Of a stretch of DNA of 10,684 nucleotides, positions 1 to 5,746 are shown in pieces; the stretch's first letter is position 1, and each line of letters begins with the position of its first letter. A program made the position numbers and the translations under genes. This stretch comes from Armatimonadota bacterium (GTDB taxonomy: Bacteria; Armatimonadota; Zipacnadia; Zipacnadales; FEN-943). The notes beneath the pieces were generated by a model. The model was not told the origin of the DNA. It saw only the letters and a program-made list of their open reading frames with translations, and did not search any database. The DNA is taken from NCBI GenBank assembly GCA_026419655.1, contig JANZZA010000375.1, positions 1 to 10,684 on the forward strand, in the 5' to 3' direction.

Positions 1-27
1 CCAAGCAGCGCAAAGATACCCCATCGC

Positions 28-1800
28 CTAAATGTCATAGTACACCTCGGCCAGACCATGCCCCTCCTGGTCGGTAAGATACACGCGTAACAGACATGGG
101 CCCCCGCTACTGAGTACGGCAACGTAAAGCTCGTTGCGCCCCGTTTCGAGGTTAACTTCGGCGTGGCTATCTTCAGCTTCCAGATACGGCGGCCGGTCAT
201 TATTCTGTGTGGAGTTCTTAGTCACCACCAATCGGCCCTTGAGCCACGCCCGCGCGCGGTGCGGCGTGACAACATGAAGCACCGCCCGGGTGTCACGGGG
301 AGTTACGGCAAAGGTGCGCAGCGCCGCCATACCCTCACAACCCTGCAACAGGGCCGTAAGGTCCATTTCGTGACCGTCTGGCTCCCAAAGGAGCCATTTT
401 CCGGGCGCCGGGGGCTCCTCTCCAGGCTCCTGGAGAGGTAGTCGGGCAGCTTGCCAGCGCGGCCGCCGCACGAAGGCGATGGATTGTGCACGGCCCCCAA
501 CAGTGAGTTCCATAGCAGCATAGGCCGGCATGGTCTCGTCTGGAACTACCGTCACTTCATAAATCCCGTCCACCTGGCGCACGTCAACCTTCCAACCGGG
601 GGGCGGCTTGACGCCGACGCCTCCTGCACCCACAACTATCCCCCGCTTGGGCCGGCCCGGTGTGGTCACCGGCGGCCCGAGATACCGAAACCTTACCGAT
701 GCGTCATCAGTGAGCCACACCTCGTCGGGCCGCCGTCCCCACAGATGCATGGCTTGCGCGGCCAGGCGGTACATCTCGCGCGGCTCGGCCGATGCCTCAT
801 CTCCGTCCACAAACCGTGGTGCATCCGGAAAGTGTCCGGCAAGTTCTTCCCCGATAGCACACACGCGAGAAGTAAGCTCCCCCAGGTTGGCCGGCACCTC
901 CAGGTTGACCACGCCCCAGCCGGGCCTAATAGCATCACCGACAGGCTCACGCCAGACCTCTGGGATGGCTGACGGACCGCCGACTATGCCCAGAATCGCG
1001 CCCAGCGTAGCGCCGGTACAGTCCGTATCCTGCCCGCAGTTGACTGCTTTGAGCAGCGCGTCGCCAAAGTCGTGCCCGTAGAGCCAGCCCAGCACAACAA
1101 AGGCTACGTTCATCGGCGCGTGGGTAGGATGCTGCTGGCCAACGGCCGCGAGTATCCGTTCCCGTACCTCGAGCCAATCCAGGCCCTGGGCATGGCTGGC
1201 GCGGACGATCTCTATAGCACGGGCCGTGGCGCTCCACGGCGGTACGGTTGCCAGCCCGATGTCCAGCAGGGCGTCTCTGTCGTTAACAACAAAAGCCGCG
1301 CTCTCCACCGCGGCGAAGAATAACTCTCCCCACACTCCTTCGCCCCAGTGGTCGCGGACGGCATCCCGCCAAGCGTACTCACATGCCAGGTGGGGAGCGC
1401 CGGGTGCGATACAGGCCCAGATTTCCGAGCGTATGGGTGCCCCCATGCAGTCGCCAAACCAGTTGTCATAGCTGCCGGTGACAGGCGGCTGAAGACCGCG
1501 CCGAGCGTTTAGCTGTGAAAAGCCGTATTCGCACCACGGATAGGTATTGTGGTGAAGCCACTCCTGGCTTAGCTGGGCAGGCGTCAGGCGCAGGCCATGG
1601 GTTTCCAGCGCGTGAAGCCAGATTAGCTGCAGGTCCAGATCGTCATTGGGCGCCGGCTCGGTTGGCACAGGGTCATAAAAGGTCAGATTCAGGGGCCCCG
1701 GCTTGCCCTCGTGCGGCCCCCCAAGAGTGCCGCCGATGTTCTTGCCCAGCCAGCACGCGTATACTTTCTCCAGGTATGTCTGCTTGCCCAGCTTGGACAT
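28..1800 (-). CDS. ADP-ribosylglycohydrolase-fold protein with C-terminal beta-sandwich-like extension
   Basis: Family members remove ADP-ribose from proteins or small molecules, or hydrolyse related N-/O-glycosides, using two Mg ions; the substrate here is unknown. The 590-aa protein has an N-terminal all-helical domain at about residues 1-330. Two metal-site signatures are visible: NDDLD at 52-56, and GQDTDCTGATLGAILG at 256-271, where Asp258 and Asp260 match the family's C-terminal metal ligands. Residues about 340-590 are beta-rich and end in a block (RAWLKGRLVV, then NLETGRNELYVAVL) that resembles galactose-binding/jelly-roll modules appended to carbohydrate enzymes. That extra half makes the protein about twice the usual family length. 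No signal peptide is seen, so it is probably cytoplasmic. The start at 1800 is preferred over an upstream in-frame ATG at 1830 because AGGAG lies 8 nt before it and the GKxxGxxxGGPHEG motif follows at the right distance. It is transcribed alone, away from a repeat-filled spacer. Fold assignment is confident; substrate is not. Confidence 0.88.
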   Translation of the reverse strand: MSKLGKQTYLEKVYACWLGKNIGGTLGGPHEGKPGPLNLTFYDPVPTEPAPNDDLDLQLIWLHALETHGLRLTPAQLSQEWLHHNTYPWCEYGFSQLNARRGLQPPVTGSYDNWFGDCMGAPIRSEIWACIAPGAPHLACEYAWRDAVRDHWGEGVWGELFFAAVESAAFVVNDRDALLDIGLATVPPWSATARAIEIVRASHAQGLDWLEVRERILAAVGQQHPTHAPMNVAFVVLGWLYGHDFGDALLKAVNCGQDTDCTGATLGAILGIVGGPSAIPEVWREPVGDAIRPGWGVVNLEVPANLGELTSRVCAIGEELAGHFPDAPRFVDGDEASAEPREMYRLAAQAMHLWGRRPDEVWLTDDASVRFRYLGPPVTTPGRPKRGIVVGAGGVGVKPPPGWKVDVRQVDGIYEVTVVPDETMPAYAAMELTVGGRAQSIAFVRRPRWQAARLPLQEPGEEPPAPGKWLLWEPDGHEMDLTALLQGCEGMAALRTFAVTPRDTRAVLHVVTPHRARAWLKGRLVVTKNSTQNNDRPPYLEAEDSHAEVNLETGRNELYVAVLSSGGPCLLRVYLTDQEGHGLAEVYYDI

Positions 1801-1808
1801 ACGCTTAT

Positions 1809-1813
1809 CTCCT
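1809..1813 (-). promoter_or_regulatory. Ribosome binding site deciding the ADP-ribosylglycohydrolase start
   Basis: Read on the minus strand, AGGAG lies 8 nt upstream of the ATG at 1800. The alternative in-frame ATG ten codons upstream (1830) has no comparable site, so 1800 is chosen. I could not find a convincing -10/-35 pair for this gene in 1814-2000. Confidence 0.6.
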
Positions 1814-2004
1814 GATCCCTTCAAACACACTAACGTCCATGGAAACTGTTTGGGTCTGCCAAAATTGCTGCTGGCAACTACAACAATGCCGCTGCACGAC
1901 CGCCTGCCATAGTGCTATTCGGCCTCTGGAAGAAATCTCCATCAGGCAATACCTGGAAGTCCCCAAACTCACCGGCACGGCCTTGCCGTCTGAAACCATC
2001 AGGA

Positions 2005-2123
2005 AACTGTTGCAACAGTCGCTATACAACCTTTCCGACGTGACCCCCAGGTCAAAGGTCGCGCACACGGCATTGTACGTTTTCTTCACTCTGGTTAAGC
2101 CAGCAATATCCCTTGCAACAGGC
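2005..2123 (-). mobile_element. MITE-like repeat, copy 1
   Basis: The left end is AACTGTTGCAACAG and the right end CTTGCAACAGGC, inverted and about 118 bp apart. Read on the minus strand, the inside matches the family core well: GGCTTAACCAG, then GTGAAGAAAACGTACAATGC, then CGCGACCTTTGACCTG, compared with copy 8. The left end is itself the perfect 14-bp palindrome ACTGTTGCAACAGT (2006-2019). The right outer arm (CCTCTTACAAG) runs straight into the left end of copy 2. No intact gene is inside. Confidence 0.7.
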
Positions 2124-2132
2124 CTCTTACAA

Positions 2133-2249
2133 GACTCTGGCAAAAGTTGCTTTACCGGCCCCCGGAAGTAGCCGTAAGTAAAAACCGAGGGTGGAGCATC
2201 GTACACTTTATTCACTCAGAGTGAGCCAACACTGGCTTTTGCAACAGTC
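2133..2249 (-). mobile_element. MITE-like repeat, copy 2
   Basis: GACTCTGGCAAAA (2133-2145) is inverted relative to TTTTGCAACAGTC (2237-2249), with two mismatches. On the minus strand the interior carries GAGTGAATAAAGTGTACGAT and GGTTTTTACTTACG, aligning with the family core at the same offset from the end. The outer arm on the right is the palindrome CCCCTTTGAAAGGGG. Only about 9 bp separate it from copy 1, and both point the same way. Confidence 0.72.
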
Positions 2250-2263
2250 CCCTTTGAAAGGGG
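2249..2263. repeat. Palindromic outer arm CCCCTTTGAAAGGGG
   Basis: This is a 7-bp inverted repeat around a single G at the outer edge of copy 2. Related palindromes (CCTTTAGAAAGG type) occur at 3859-3874 and 10503-10514, so it belongs to the repeat family. It may be part of the element's termini or a preferred target. The one-base spacer and lack of a T run argue against an intrinsic terminator for the deaminase gene. Confidence 0.55.
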
Positions 2264-2361
2264 TTATCTCCCAGACCTCCTCTTCAACTCTCGTCGTACT
2301 GCTTGTCCCAGCCGCGCCCCTGAGGAAAGTCAGCCCCGGCGTCCGGCTACCCAGGCTATCC

Positions 2362-3660
2362 TCAGCTCCCAACCAAGCGCATAGCAGCTTCTCGTGCCTT
2401 GGCAATGATTTCAGCCTCGTCAACAGTAGTGAGCTGACGGTCGCGCATAACTACGGTGCCTTCGATAATAACGTCACGCACGTCGTCGGCGCGAGCCGCG
2501 TAGACGAGCTGACTGACGGGGTTGTGTAAAGGCTGTAGATGAGGGCGCCAGGTATCAACAACGATGATGTCCGCCCTCTTTCCAGGCACGAGAGTCCCAA
2601 TCTTAACGTCGAGGCCCAGGGCCGCCGCCGACCCACGAGTGGCCATCGCCAGCATCTCGTCGGCGCTCACCACTTCCGGATTGCCTGTGTGCCCCTTGGC
2701 GATTACCGCGCCCACCATCATTTCCTCGAACATGTCCAGGTTGTTATTGGAAGCCGCGCCGTCGGTCCCAAGCCCCAGGCAAGCTCCAGCGCGGAGCAGG
2801 TCAGCCACCCTTGCAAAACCGCTGGCCAGCTTCATGTTACTAGTCGGGCAATGGGCGATTCCTACCTGGTGCTCGGCAAGGATGGCAATGTCCTCGTCCG
2901 TCAGGTGGACGCAGTGGCAAGCGACTGTCGGCACGTCGAAAAAGCCTATCTGATGCAGGTGGCCGACGGGAGTGGCACCATGCTCGGCGAGGGAATCGCT
3001 CACCTCGCTAGCCGTTTCAGCCACATGGATGTGCAGGCGGACGCCCAGCTCAGCCGCCGCTTCTGCCGTCCGCACCAGCAGATCGTCCGGGCATGAATAC
3101 GGTGCGTGTGGGGCCAGCATCGGCACCAGAAGCGGGTGGCCACGCTGCTTTAGCGCCCCCGTAAACTCCACAGCTTGCTGGAAAAGCTCCTCGGCCCCAG
3201 GTATGACCCCAATCAGCACCCCCGAGACGCATGCCCGGATACCCGCGTCGGCCGCCGCATCGGCCACAGCGTCGAAGTAGTGATACATGTCGTTGAAGGT
3301 AGTGACGCCGCCGCGGATCATCTCAACGATGCCCAACATAGCACCCCAGTAGACGTCCTCGCGGCGCAGTTGCATCTCGGCTGGCCAGATTTTCTCACCA
3401 AGCCACTGTTCTAGCTTGAGGTCGTCGGCATAGCCGCGGAACAGCGTCATCGAGACGTGAGTGTGAGCATTGATCAGGCCGGGCGTGACCAGACACCCTG
3501 TCGCGTCTATAACGTCGGCGCCGTCACCTGGCGGTGCCCCCCCAGCCGCGCCCACATATGTAATCTCGCCGTTTTCGACCACTACCACACCGTCGGGGAT
3601 TGCCACCCCTGGCGGCTCCATTGGCAGTATCAGACCGTGCTCAATGCGTAGGTGCCCCAT
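2362..3660 (-). CDS. mtaD: S-adenosylhomocysteine / 5'-methylthioadenosine deaminase-type amidohydrolase
   Basis: Amidohydrolase-superfamily enzymes of this type deaminate S-adenosylhomocysteine, methylthioadenosine or adenosine to the inosyl form, feeding purine and methionine-cycle salvage in the cytoplasm. The 432-aa length is normal. Visible metal and catalytic residues are the HxH pair His66/His68 in NAHTHVSM, Glu84 in LEQWL, His212 and Glu215 in HIHVAET, the ACHCVHL motif (His249/His252), and Asp300 in GTDGAASNNN. The order and spacing fit the characterised MTA/SAH deaminases. The small N- and C-terminal beta strands typical of the superfamily flank the barrel (IEHGLILPM; PGKRADIIVVD). 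GGAGG lies 9 nt before the ATG, and a promoter sits 35 nt upstream of the start. No SAM-cycle neighbour is present. A related triazine/chloro-hydrolase or guanine-deaminase activity cannot be excluded by sequence reading alone. Confidence 0.9.
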   Translation of the reverse strand: MGHLRIEHGLILPMEPPGVAIPDGVVVVENGEITYVGAAGGAPPGDGADVIDATGCLVTPGLINAHTHVSMTLFRGYADDLKLEQWLGEKIWPAEMQLRREDVYWGAMLGIVEMIRGGVTTFNDMYHYFDAVADAAADAGIRACVSGVLIGVIPGAEELFQQAVEFTGALKQRGHPLLVPMLAPHAPYSCPDDLLVRTAEAAAELGVRLHIHVAETASEVSDSLAEHGATPVGHLHQIGFFDVPTVACHCVHLTDEDIAILAEHQVGIAHCPTSNMKLASGFARVADLLRAGACLGLGTDGAASNNNLDMFEEMMVGAVIAKGHTGNPEVVSADEMLAMATRGSAAALGLDVKIGTLVPGKRADIIVVDTWRPHLQPLHNPVSQLVYAARADDVRDVIIEGTVVMRDRQLTTVDEAEIIAKAREAAMRLVGS

Positions 3661-3694
3661 CTAGACAATCCTCCGGGGAACTGAAAGCCGCTGG

Positions 3695-3723
3695 ATTATA
3701 CCAGCGCCCAGCCACACCGTCAC
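3695..3723 (-). promoter_or_regulatory. Sigma-70-like promoter of the amidohydrolase gene
   Basis: On the minus strand GTGACG (3723-3718) is followed after exactly 17 bp by TATAAT (3700-3695). Transcription would start near 3688, giving a leader of about 28 nt that includes the GGAGG at 3674-3670. The -35 resembles the TTGACG of the yceD promoter facing the other way. Confidence 0.7.
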
Positions 3724-3749
3724 GCTGTAACGCCCTACACGGGAATACT

Positions 3750-3794
3750 CGGTTGTCTCAGGATTTCCCTTGAGGACTGTTCGGTTTTCTCAGG
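3750..3794 (+). repeat. Short direct repeat CGGTTKTCTCAGG
   Basis: CGGTTGTCTCAGG (3750-3762) recurs as CGGTTTTCTCAGG (3782-3794). An inverted relative, CCCTGAGAAAACGG, lies at 4031-4044. The copies may be ends of degenerate mobile elements; see the finding on 3742-4050. Confidence 0.5.
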
Positions 3795-3903
3795 GTACCG
3801 TTTGCGCCAGAACGGTAGGGCGATAAAAGCCCTCCCATGTGTCTGTTGGTGGGAGTAGCCCTTTAGAAAGGGGGTTCCCCAGGTCCCTTCCCAAAGTTTT
3901 TGC

Positions 3904-4031
3904 CCCTGTTGCAACCACCTATAATGTGCCGAAGGGTTCGAGTGTTCCCTTGTACGCTCCCGGCCCTTTCAGCCACTGCTGCGGTCGCAGCCAGGCCCCA
4001 AGGACGCCAGGGGCGGTGGCCAAATCAAGAC
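3904..4031 (+). mobile_element. MITE-like repeat, copy 3 (degenerate)
   Basis: The left end, CCCTGTTGCAACC, is a good family terminus. About 45 bp in comes TTGTACGCTC, matching the family's TGTACAACGCTC position with a small shift, then CGGCCCTTTCAGC. The right end (ATCAAGACCCTGAGAAAACGG) is a poor match to the usual TTCAACAGTCTCCTTTAGAAAGG-type end, so the boundary is approximate. Confidence 0.4.
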
Positions 4032-4068
4032 CCTGAGAAAACGGAATACTAGCCTCCCCATACTGACT

Positions 4069-4083
4069 GTCCGGTGGCCGGAC
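4069..4083. repeat. GTCCGG-TGG-CCGGAC hairpin
   Basis: A perfect 6-bp inverted repeat around a 3-base loop. GACTGT lies on its left side and GACTGTT on its right, so it may be a decayed junction of family termini. No T run follows, so it is not called a terminator. Confidence 0.35.
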
Positions 4084-4257
4084 TGTTTACCTTTACCAGC
4101 CGCCGCCAACGCACAGCAGACGTTCCCTCACCGCCGTCCCGGAGCCAAACAAAAACGCTCCGCTCTCGACCACTTCGAGTGCAAAAACAGGTGTACTGGA
4201 GGGAACAGCACGAAAAGGCTTGACAGGAGGGCCGGGGGACAGCCCTTTTCAGAGTTC

Positions 4258-4375
4258 ACTATATTGCAAAATCACCATTTCACGAGTGAGTCGCGCCCGT
4301 ACAGTATAGATCGCACGTGCAAAGCCGTGCCGTACACGGACTGACAGCTACCTCGAGACGAGTTTTGCAACAGTC
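4258..4375. mobile_element. MITE-like repeat, copy 4
   Basis: A perfect family terminus TTTTGCAACAGTC (4363-4375) faces ACTATATTGCAAAA (4258-4271), giving the standard spacing of about 117 bp. The interior has GTAC about 42 bp from either end but otherwise matches the family core poorly, so I leave the orientation open. Confidence 0.5.
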
Positions 4376-4455
4376 GCCAGAGAGACTTTACCCCAGAACC
4401 CCTTTCTGTTTCTTCTGCTGCTTACAGGCGTGGTCAAAACAGAATTCCCAAGGGC

Positions 4456-4493
4456 ACCGTTGCGAAAATGGTGTTGTCTTATCTAGCTAGAGT
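4456..4493 (+). mobile_element. MITE-like repeat, copy 5, left part (interrupted)
   Basis: ACCGTTGCGAAAATGGTGTT followed by GTCTTATCTAG aligns with the left 35-40 bp of copy 8 (ACTGTTGCAAGAGGTGATGT, then CGGCTTATCCGG). The matching right part begins at about 4625, beyond copy 6, so copy 6 appears to have inserted here. Confidence 0.6.
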
Positions 4494-4609
4494 GACTGTT
4501 GCAAAACCTGAGTTAGCCGGCCTGAAGGGAAGAAGCTGTACGACTGCGCCGCCCGACCTTGGCCCCCTAAACATGCCCAGGAAGCCGGAAAGCGACTTTT
4601 ACAACAGTC
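4494..4609 (+). mobile_element. MITE-like repeat, copy 6 (inserted in copy 5)
   Basis: GACTGTTGCAAAA (4494-4506) and GACTTTTACAACAGTC (4594-4609) are inverted ends of a 116-bp element. The interior has GGGAAGAAGCTGTACGACTG at the same offset (about 43 bp) as the family core, and AGCGACTTTT just before the right end as in copy 8. The right outer arm TCCTGGGGCAAGG departs from the usual CCTTTAGAAAGG. Confidence 0.68.
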
Positions 4610-4624
4610 TCCTGGGGCAAGGGG

Positions 4625-4711
4625 GTGTACAACGCTGGGTGCCCGGTCCTTTACCTGCGGGTGCTTCTGGTGGCGAGAAAAGCGATGCTTGCAACCGTCC
4701 CCCAAGATACC
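4625..4711 (+). mobile_element. MITE-like repeat, copy 5, right part
   Basis: GTGTACAACGCT at 4625 is identical to the core of copy 8. It is followed by GGTCCTTTACCTGCGGGTGC and AAGCGATGCTTGCAACCGTC, aligning with the right half of that copy. The outer arm CCCCAAGATACC closes it. Joined to 4456-4493 it gives about 113 bp, the family's normal length. Confidence 0.62.
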
Positions 4712-4747
4712 CCAGCAGTCTACATTATCAGCAGTTGCCGAGTTCTA

Positions 4748-4855
4748 CCCACTTTTGAACGCGGAAGGGGCATGATAGGCAAGGTAGGCAGGAAGAGAAG
4801 GAAAGGCAGGAAGGAGGAAGAGGGATAGTAGCTGAGGTTTCCCCACTTTTGAACG
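4748..4855 (+). repeat. 14-bp direct repeat upstream of the yceD operon promoter
   Basis: CCCACTTTTGAACG occurs exactly at 4748-4761 and 4842-4855, 94 bp apart. The second copy ends 11 bp before the -35 box of the operon promoter, a position compatible with an activator or repressor site. It does not match the FapR or FabT operators as I know them. Confidence 0.55.
4764..4830 (+). repeat. Purine-rich low-complexity tract
   Basis: The tract is almost entirely A and G on the plus strand, with AGGCAGGAAG repeated at 4786-4795 and 4804-4813 (18-bp period). It lies between the two 14-bp direct repeats. No coding content is seen. Confidence 0.55.
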
Positions 4856-4866
4856 AAGGCGAGCGA

Positions 4867-4895
4867 TTGACGCTCGCAAAGCTGGCACCTATAAT
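4867..4895 (+). promoter_or_regulatory. Promoter of the yceD-rpmF-plsX-fabH operon
   Basis: TTGACG (4867-4872), a 17-bp spacer and a perfect TATAAT (4890-4895) form a near-consensus sigma-70 promoter. Transcription would begin near 4902, about 30 nt before the first start codon, leaving room only for the ribosome binding site. No riboswitch-like leader fits. Confidence 0.82.
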
Positions 4896-4933
4896 CCCGC
4901 CAGCCTGGCCGTCGCTTTCAGGGGCGGTGGGTG

Positions 4934-5455
4934 ATGATTATGCGCTATGCTGGCCTGTCGCGGCTGCGGAAAAACCTTCCAGTGCAATGCGCCATTGACG
5001 CTCCCGCCCCGGAAGGCACGGGCGAGACCGTCTTGGGGCTTGTCGCGGGGGAAATCGTCCTGCGGCCAACTGGCCGCACCATCATGGCCCAAGGCCAAGT
5101 CGCGGTGACCGTAGAGCTGGCCTGCGCCAGGTGCCTGCGACCGCATCCGGTCAAGCTGGACGTACTCGTGGCCCGGGAATGTTGTCTCATGCAGATTGAC
5201 GATCCCGAGGCCTACCGGGAAAGAGACGACGACTTGCCGCCAATACCAATACTTAGCGGCGACGAGATTGACCTGAGCGAGCTGGTGCGCCAGCTTATCA
5301 TTCTTCATACGCCGCCGCGCAGCCTTTGCAGGCCTGACTGCAAGGGGCTGTGCGACCAGTGCGGAGCCGACCTGAACGAAGGTCCCTGCGGCTGCCAACA
5401 ACAGGGCGTGGACCCAAGACTGGCACCGCTGAAATCGCTGCTAAAAGAAACCTAG
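4934..5455 (+). CDS. yceD: YceD/DUF177 family protein
   Basis: DUF177 proteins sit upstream of rpmF in many bacteria and are linked to 23S rRNA accumulation and ribosome assembly; the exact mechanism is not settled. The protein is about 173 aa, a usual length. Motifs, numbered from the ATG at 4934: CARC at about 64-67, which is the family's CxxC, then a C-terminal cluster CRPDCKGLCDQC at about 132-143 with two more Cys at 152 and 154. The protein ends in the family's DPRLAPLKSLL signature. The Cys cluster suggests zinc binding. The start is uncertain among GTG 4931, ATG 4934 and ATG 4940; AGGGG at 4920-4924 best fits 4934. It is first in the operon, with 87 bp to rpmF. Confidence 0.88.
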   Translation: MIMRYAGLSRLRKNLPVQCAIDAPAPEGTGETVLGLVAGEIVLRPTGRTIMAQGQVAVTVELACARCLRPHPVKLDVLVARECCLMQIDDPEAYRERDDDLPPIPILSGDEIDLSELVRQLIILHTPPRSLCRPDCKGLCDQCGADLNEGPCGCQQQGVDPRLAPLKSLLKET

Positions 5456-5542
5456 CCAGCCAGTCGTCACGCGGCACACCCACCAGCCCAGTGCTCCAGG
5501 GCTTTCCGTTGAGACAAAAGACCAACAGGGGGTAGCAATAGT

Positions 5543-5737
5543 ATGGCTCTTCCAAAGAGACGACACTCGCGCGCCAGGGTGGGCAACCGGCGATGTCGCT
5601 ATCGGGCCCGAACACTGGCCCTGGCAAACTGTCCTCAATGCGGAGCCACTGTTCTGGCCCATAATGCCTGCCGCAAGTGCGGCTACTACCAGCAAGAAAA
5701 GGTTGACCATACAGTCAAAGAAGAGCAGAAGACCTAA
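5543..5737 (+). CDS. rpmF: 50S ribosomal protein L32 (zinc-binding form)
   Basis: L32 is a small basic protein of the large ribosomal subunit. The 64-aa sequence begins with the canonical MALPKRRHSRARVGNRR. It keeps the zinc ribbon CPQC at 30-33 and CRKC at 43-46, so it is the zinc-containing (C+) type. The C-terminus is a few residues longer than usual and acidic/lysine-rich. AGGGGGT lies about 10 nt before the ATG. A weak stem (AGCCC/GGGCT, 5485-5503) lies in the upstream gap. Its position between yceD and plsX is the classical arrangement. Confidence 0.97.
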   Translation: MALPKRRHSRARVGNRRCRYRARTLALANCPQCGATVLAHNACRKCGYYQQEKVDHTVKEEQKT

Positions 5738-5746
5738 GGAAACGCC

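Larger units (their letters stand above)
1801..2361. other. 561-bp gene-free spacer between two minus-strand genes
   Basis: This stretch holds two repeat elements (2005-2123 and 2133-2249) and the palindrome at 2249-2263. From 1801 to about 2000 I see only the ribosome binding site of the upstream-facing gene and a weak TGCCA/TGGCA inverted pair near 1857-1876. A 136-codon minus-strand open frame crosses both repeats but has no start signal or recognisable domain. Confidence 0.7.
3661..4933. other. 1.27-kb gene-free divergent region
   Basis: The region lies between the minus-strand amidohydrolase and the plus-strand yceD operon, with a good promoter at each edge. In between are repeat copies 3-6, a 293-bp block flanked by GGAATACT direct repeats, short hairpins (4069-4083, 4140-4162), a purine-rich tract and two copies of a 14-bp direct repeat. 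The short open frames here (65, 96 and 67 codons) cross repeat boundaries, lack ribosome binding sites and show no domain, so none is called. In 4051-4257 I see nothing beyond the two hairpins. Confidence 0.75.

Noticed and set aside
1805..2215. 136-codon minus-strand open frame across repeat copies 1 and 2
   Set aside because: It spans two separate elements and the ADP-ribosylglycohydrolase leader. Only the short GLTRVKKTYNAVCATFDL stretch looks protein-like, and this is treated as a possible transposase remnant rather than a gene.
2249..2263. CCCCTTTGAAAGGGG as the terminator of the amidohydrolase gene
   Set aside because: The palindrome has only one central base and no T run, and it recurs as an edge of the repeat family.
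4140..4162. CGGAGC / GCTCCG stem with an 11-base loop as a terminator
   Set aside because: No T run follows on either strand, and no gene ends nearby.
4218..4250. TTGACA as a promoter -35
   Set aside because: No -10-like hexamer occurs 16-18 bp downstream. The nearby GGGC/GCCC-TTTT is too weak a stem to call a terminator.
4363..4506. Perfect inverted pair TTTTGCAACAGTC (4363) and GACTGTTGCAAAA (4494) as the ends of one element
   Set aside because: These ends face the wrong way for each other. In every other copy GACTGTTGC is the left end and GCAACAGTC the right, so they belong to neighbouring elements (copies 4 and 6).
4468..4828. Plus-strand open frames of 96 and 67 codons upstream of yceD
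   Set aside because: They cross the boundaries of nested repeats and the purine tract, and lack ribosome binding sites and recognisable domains.
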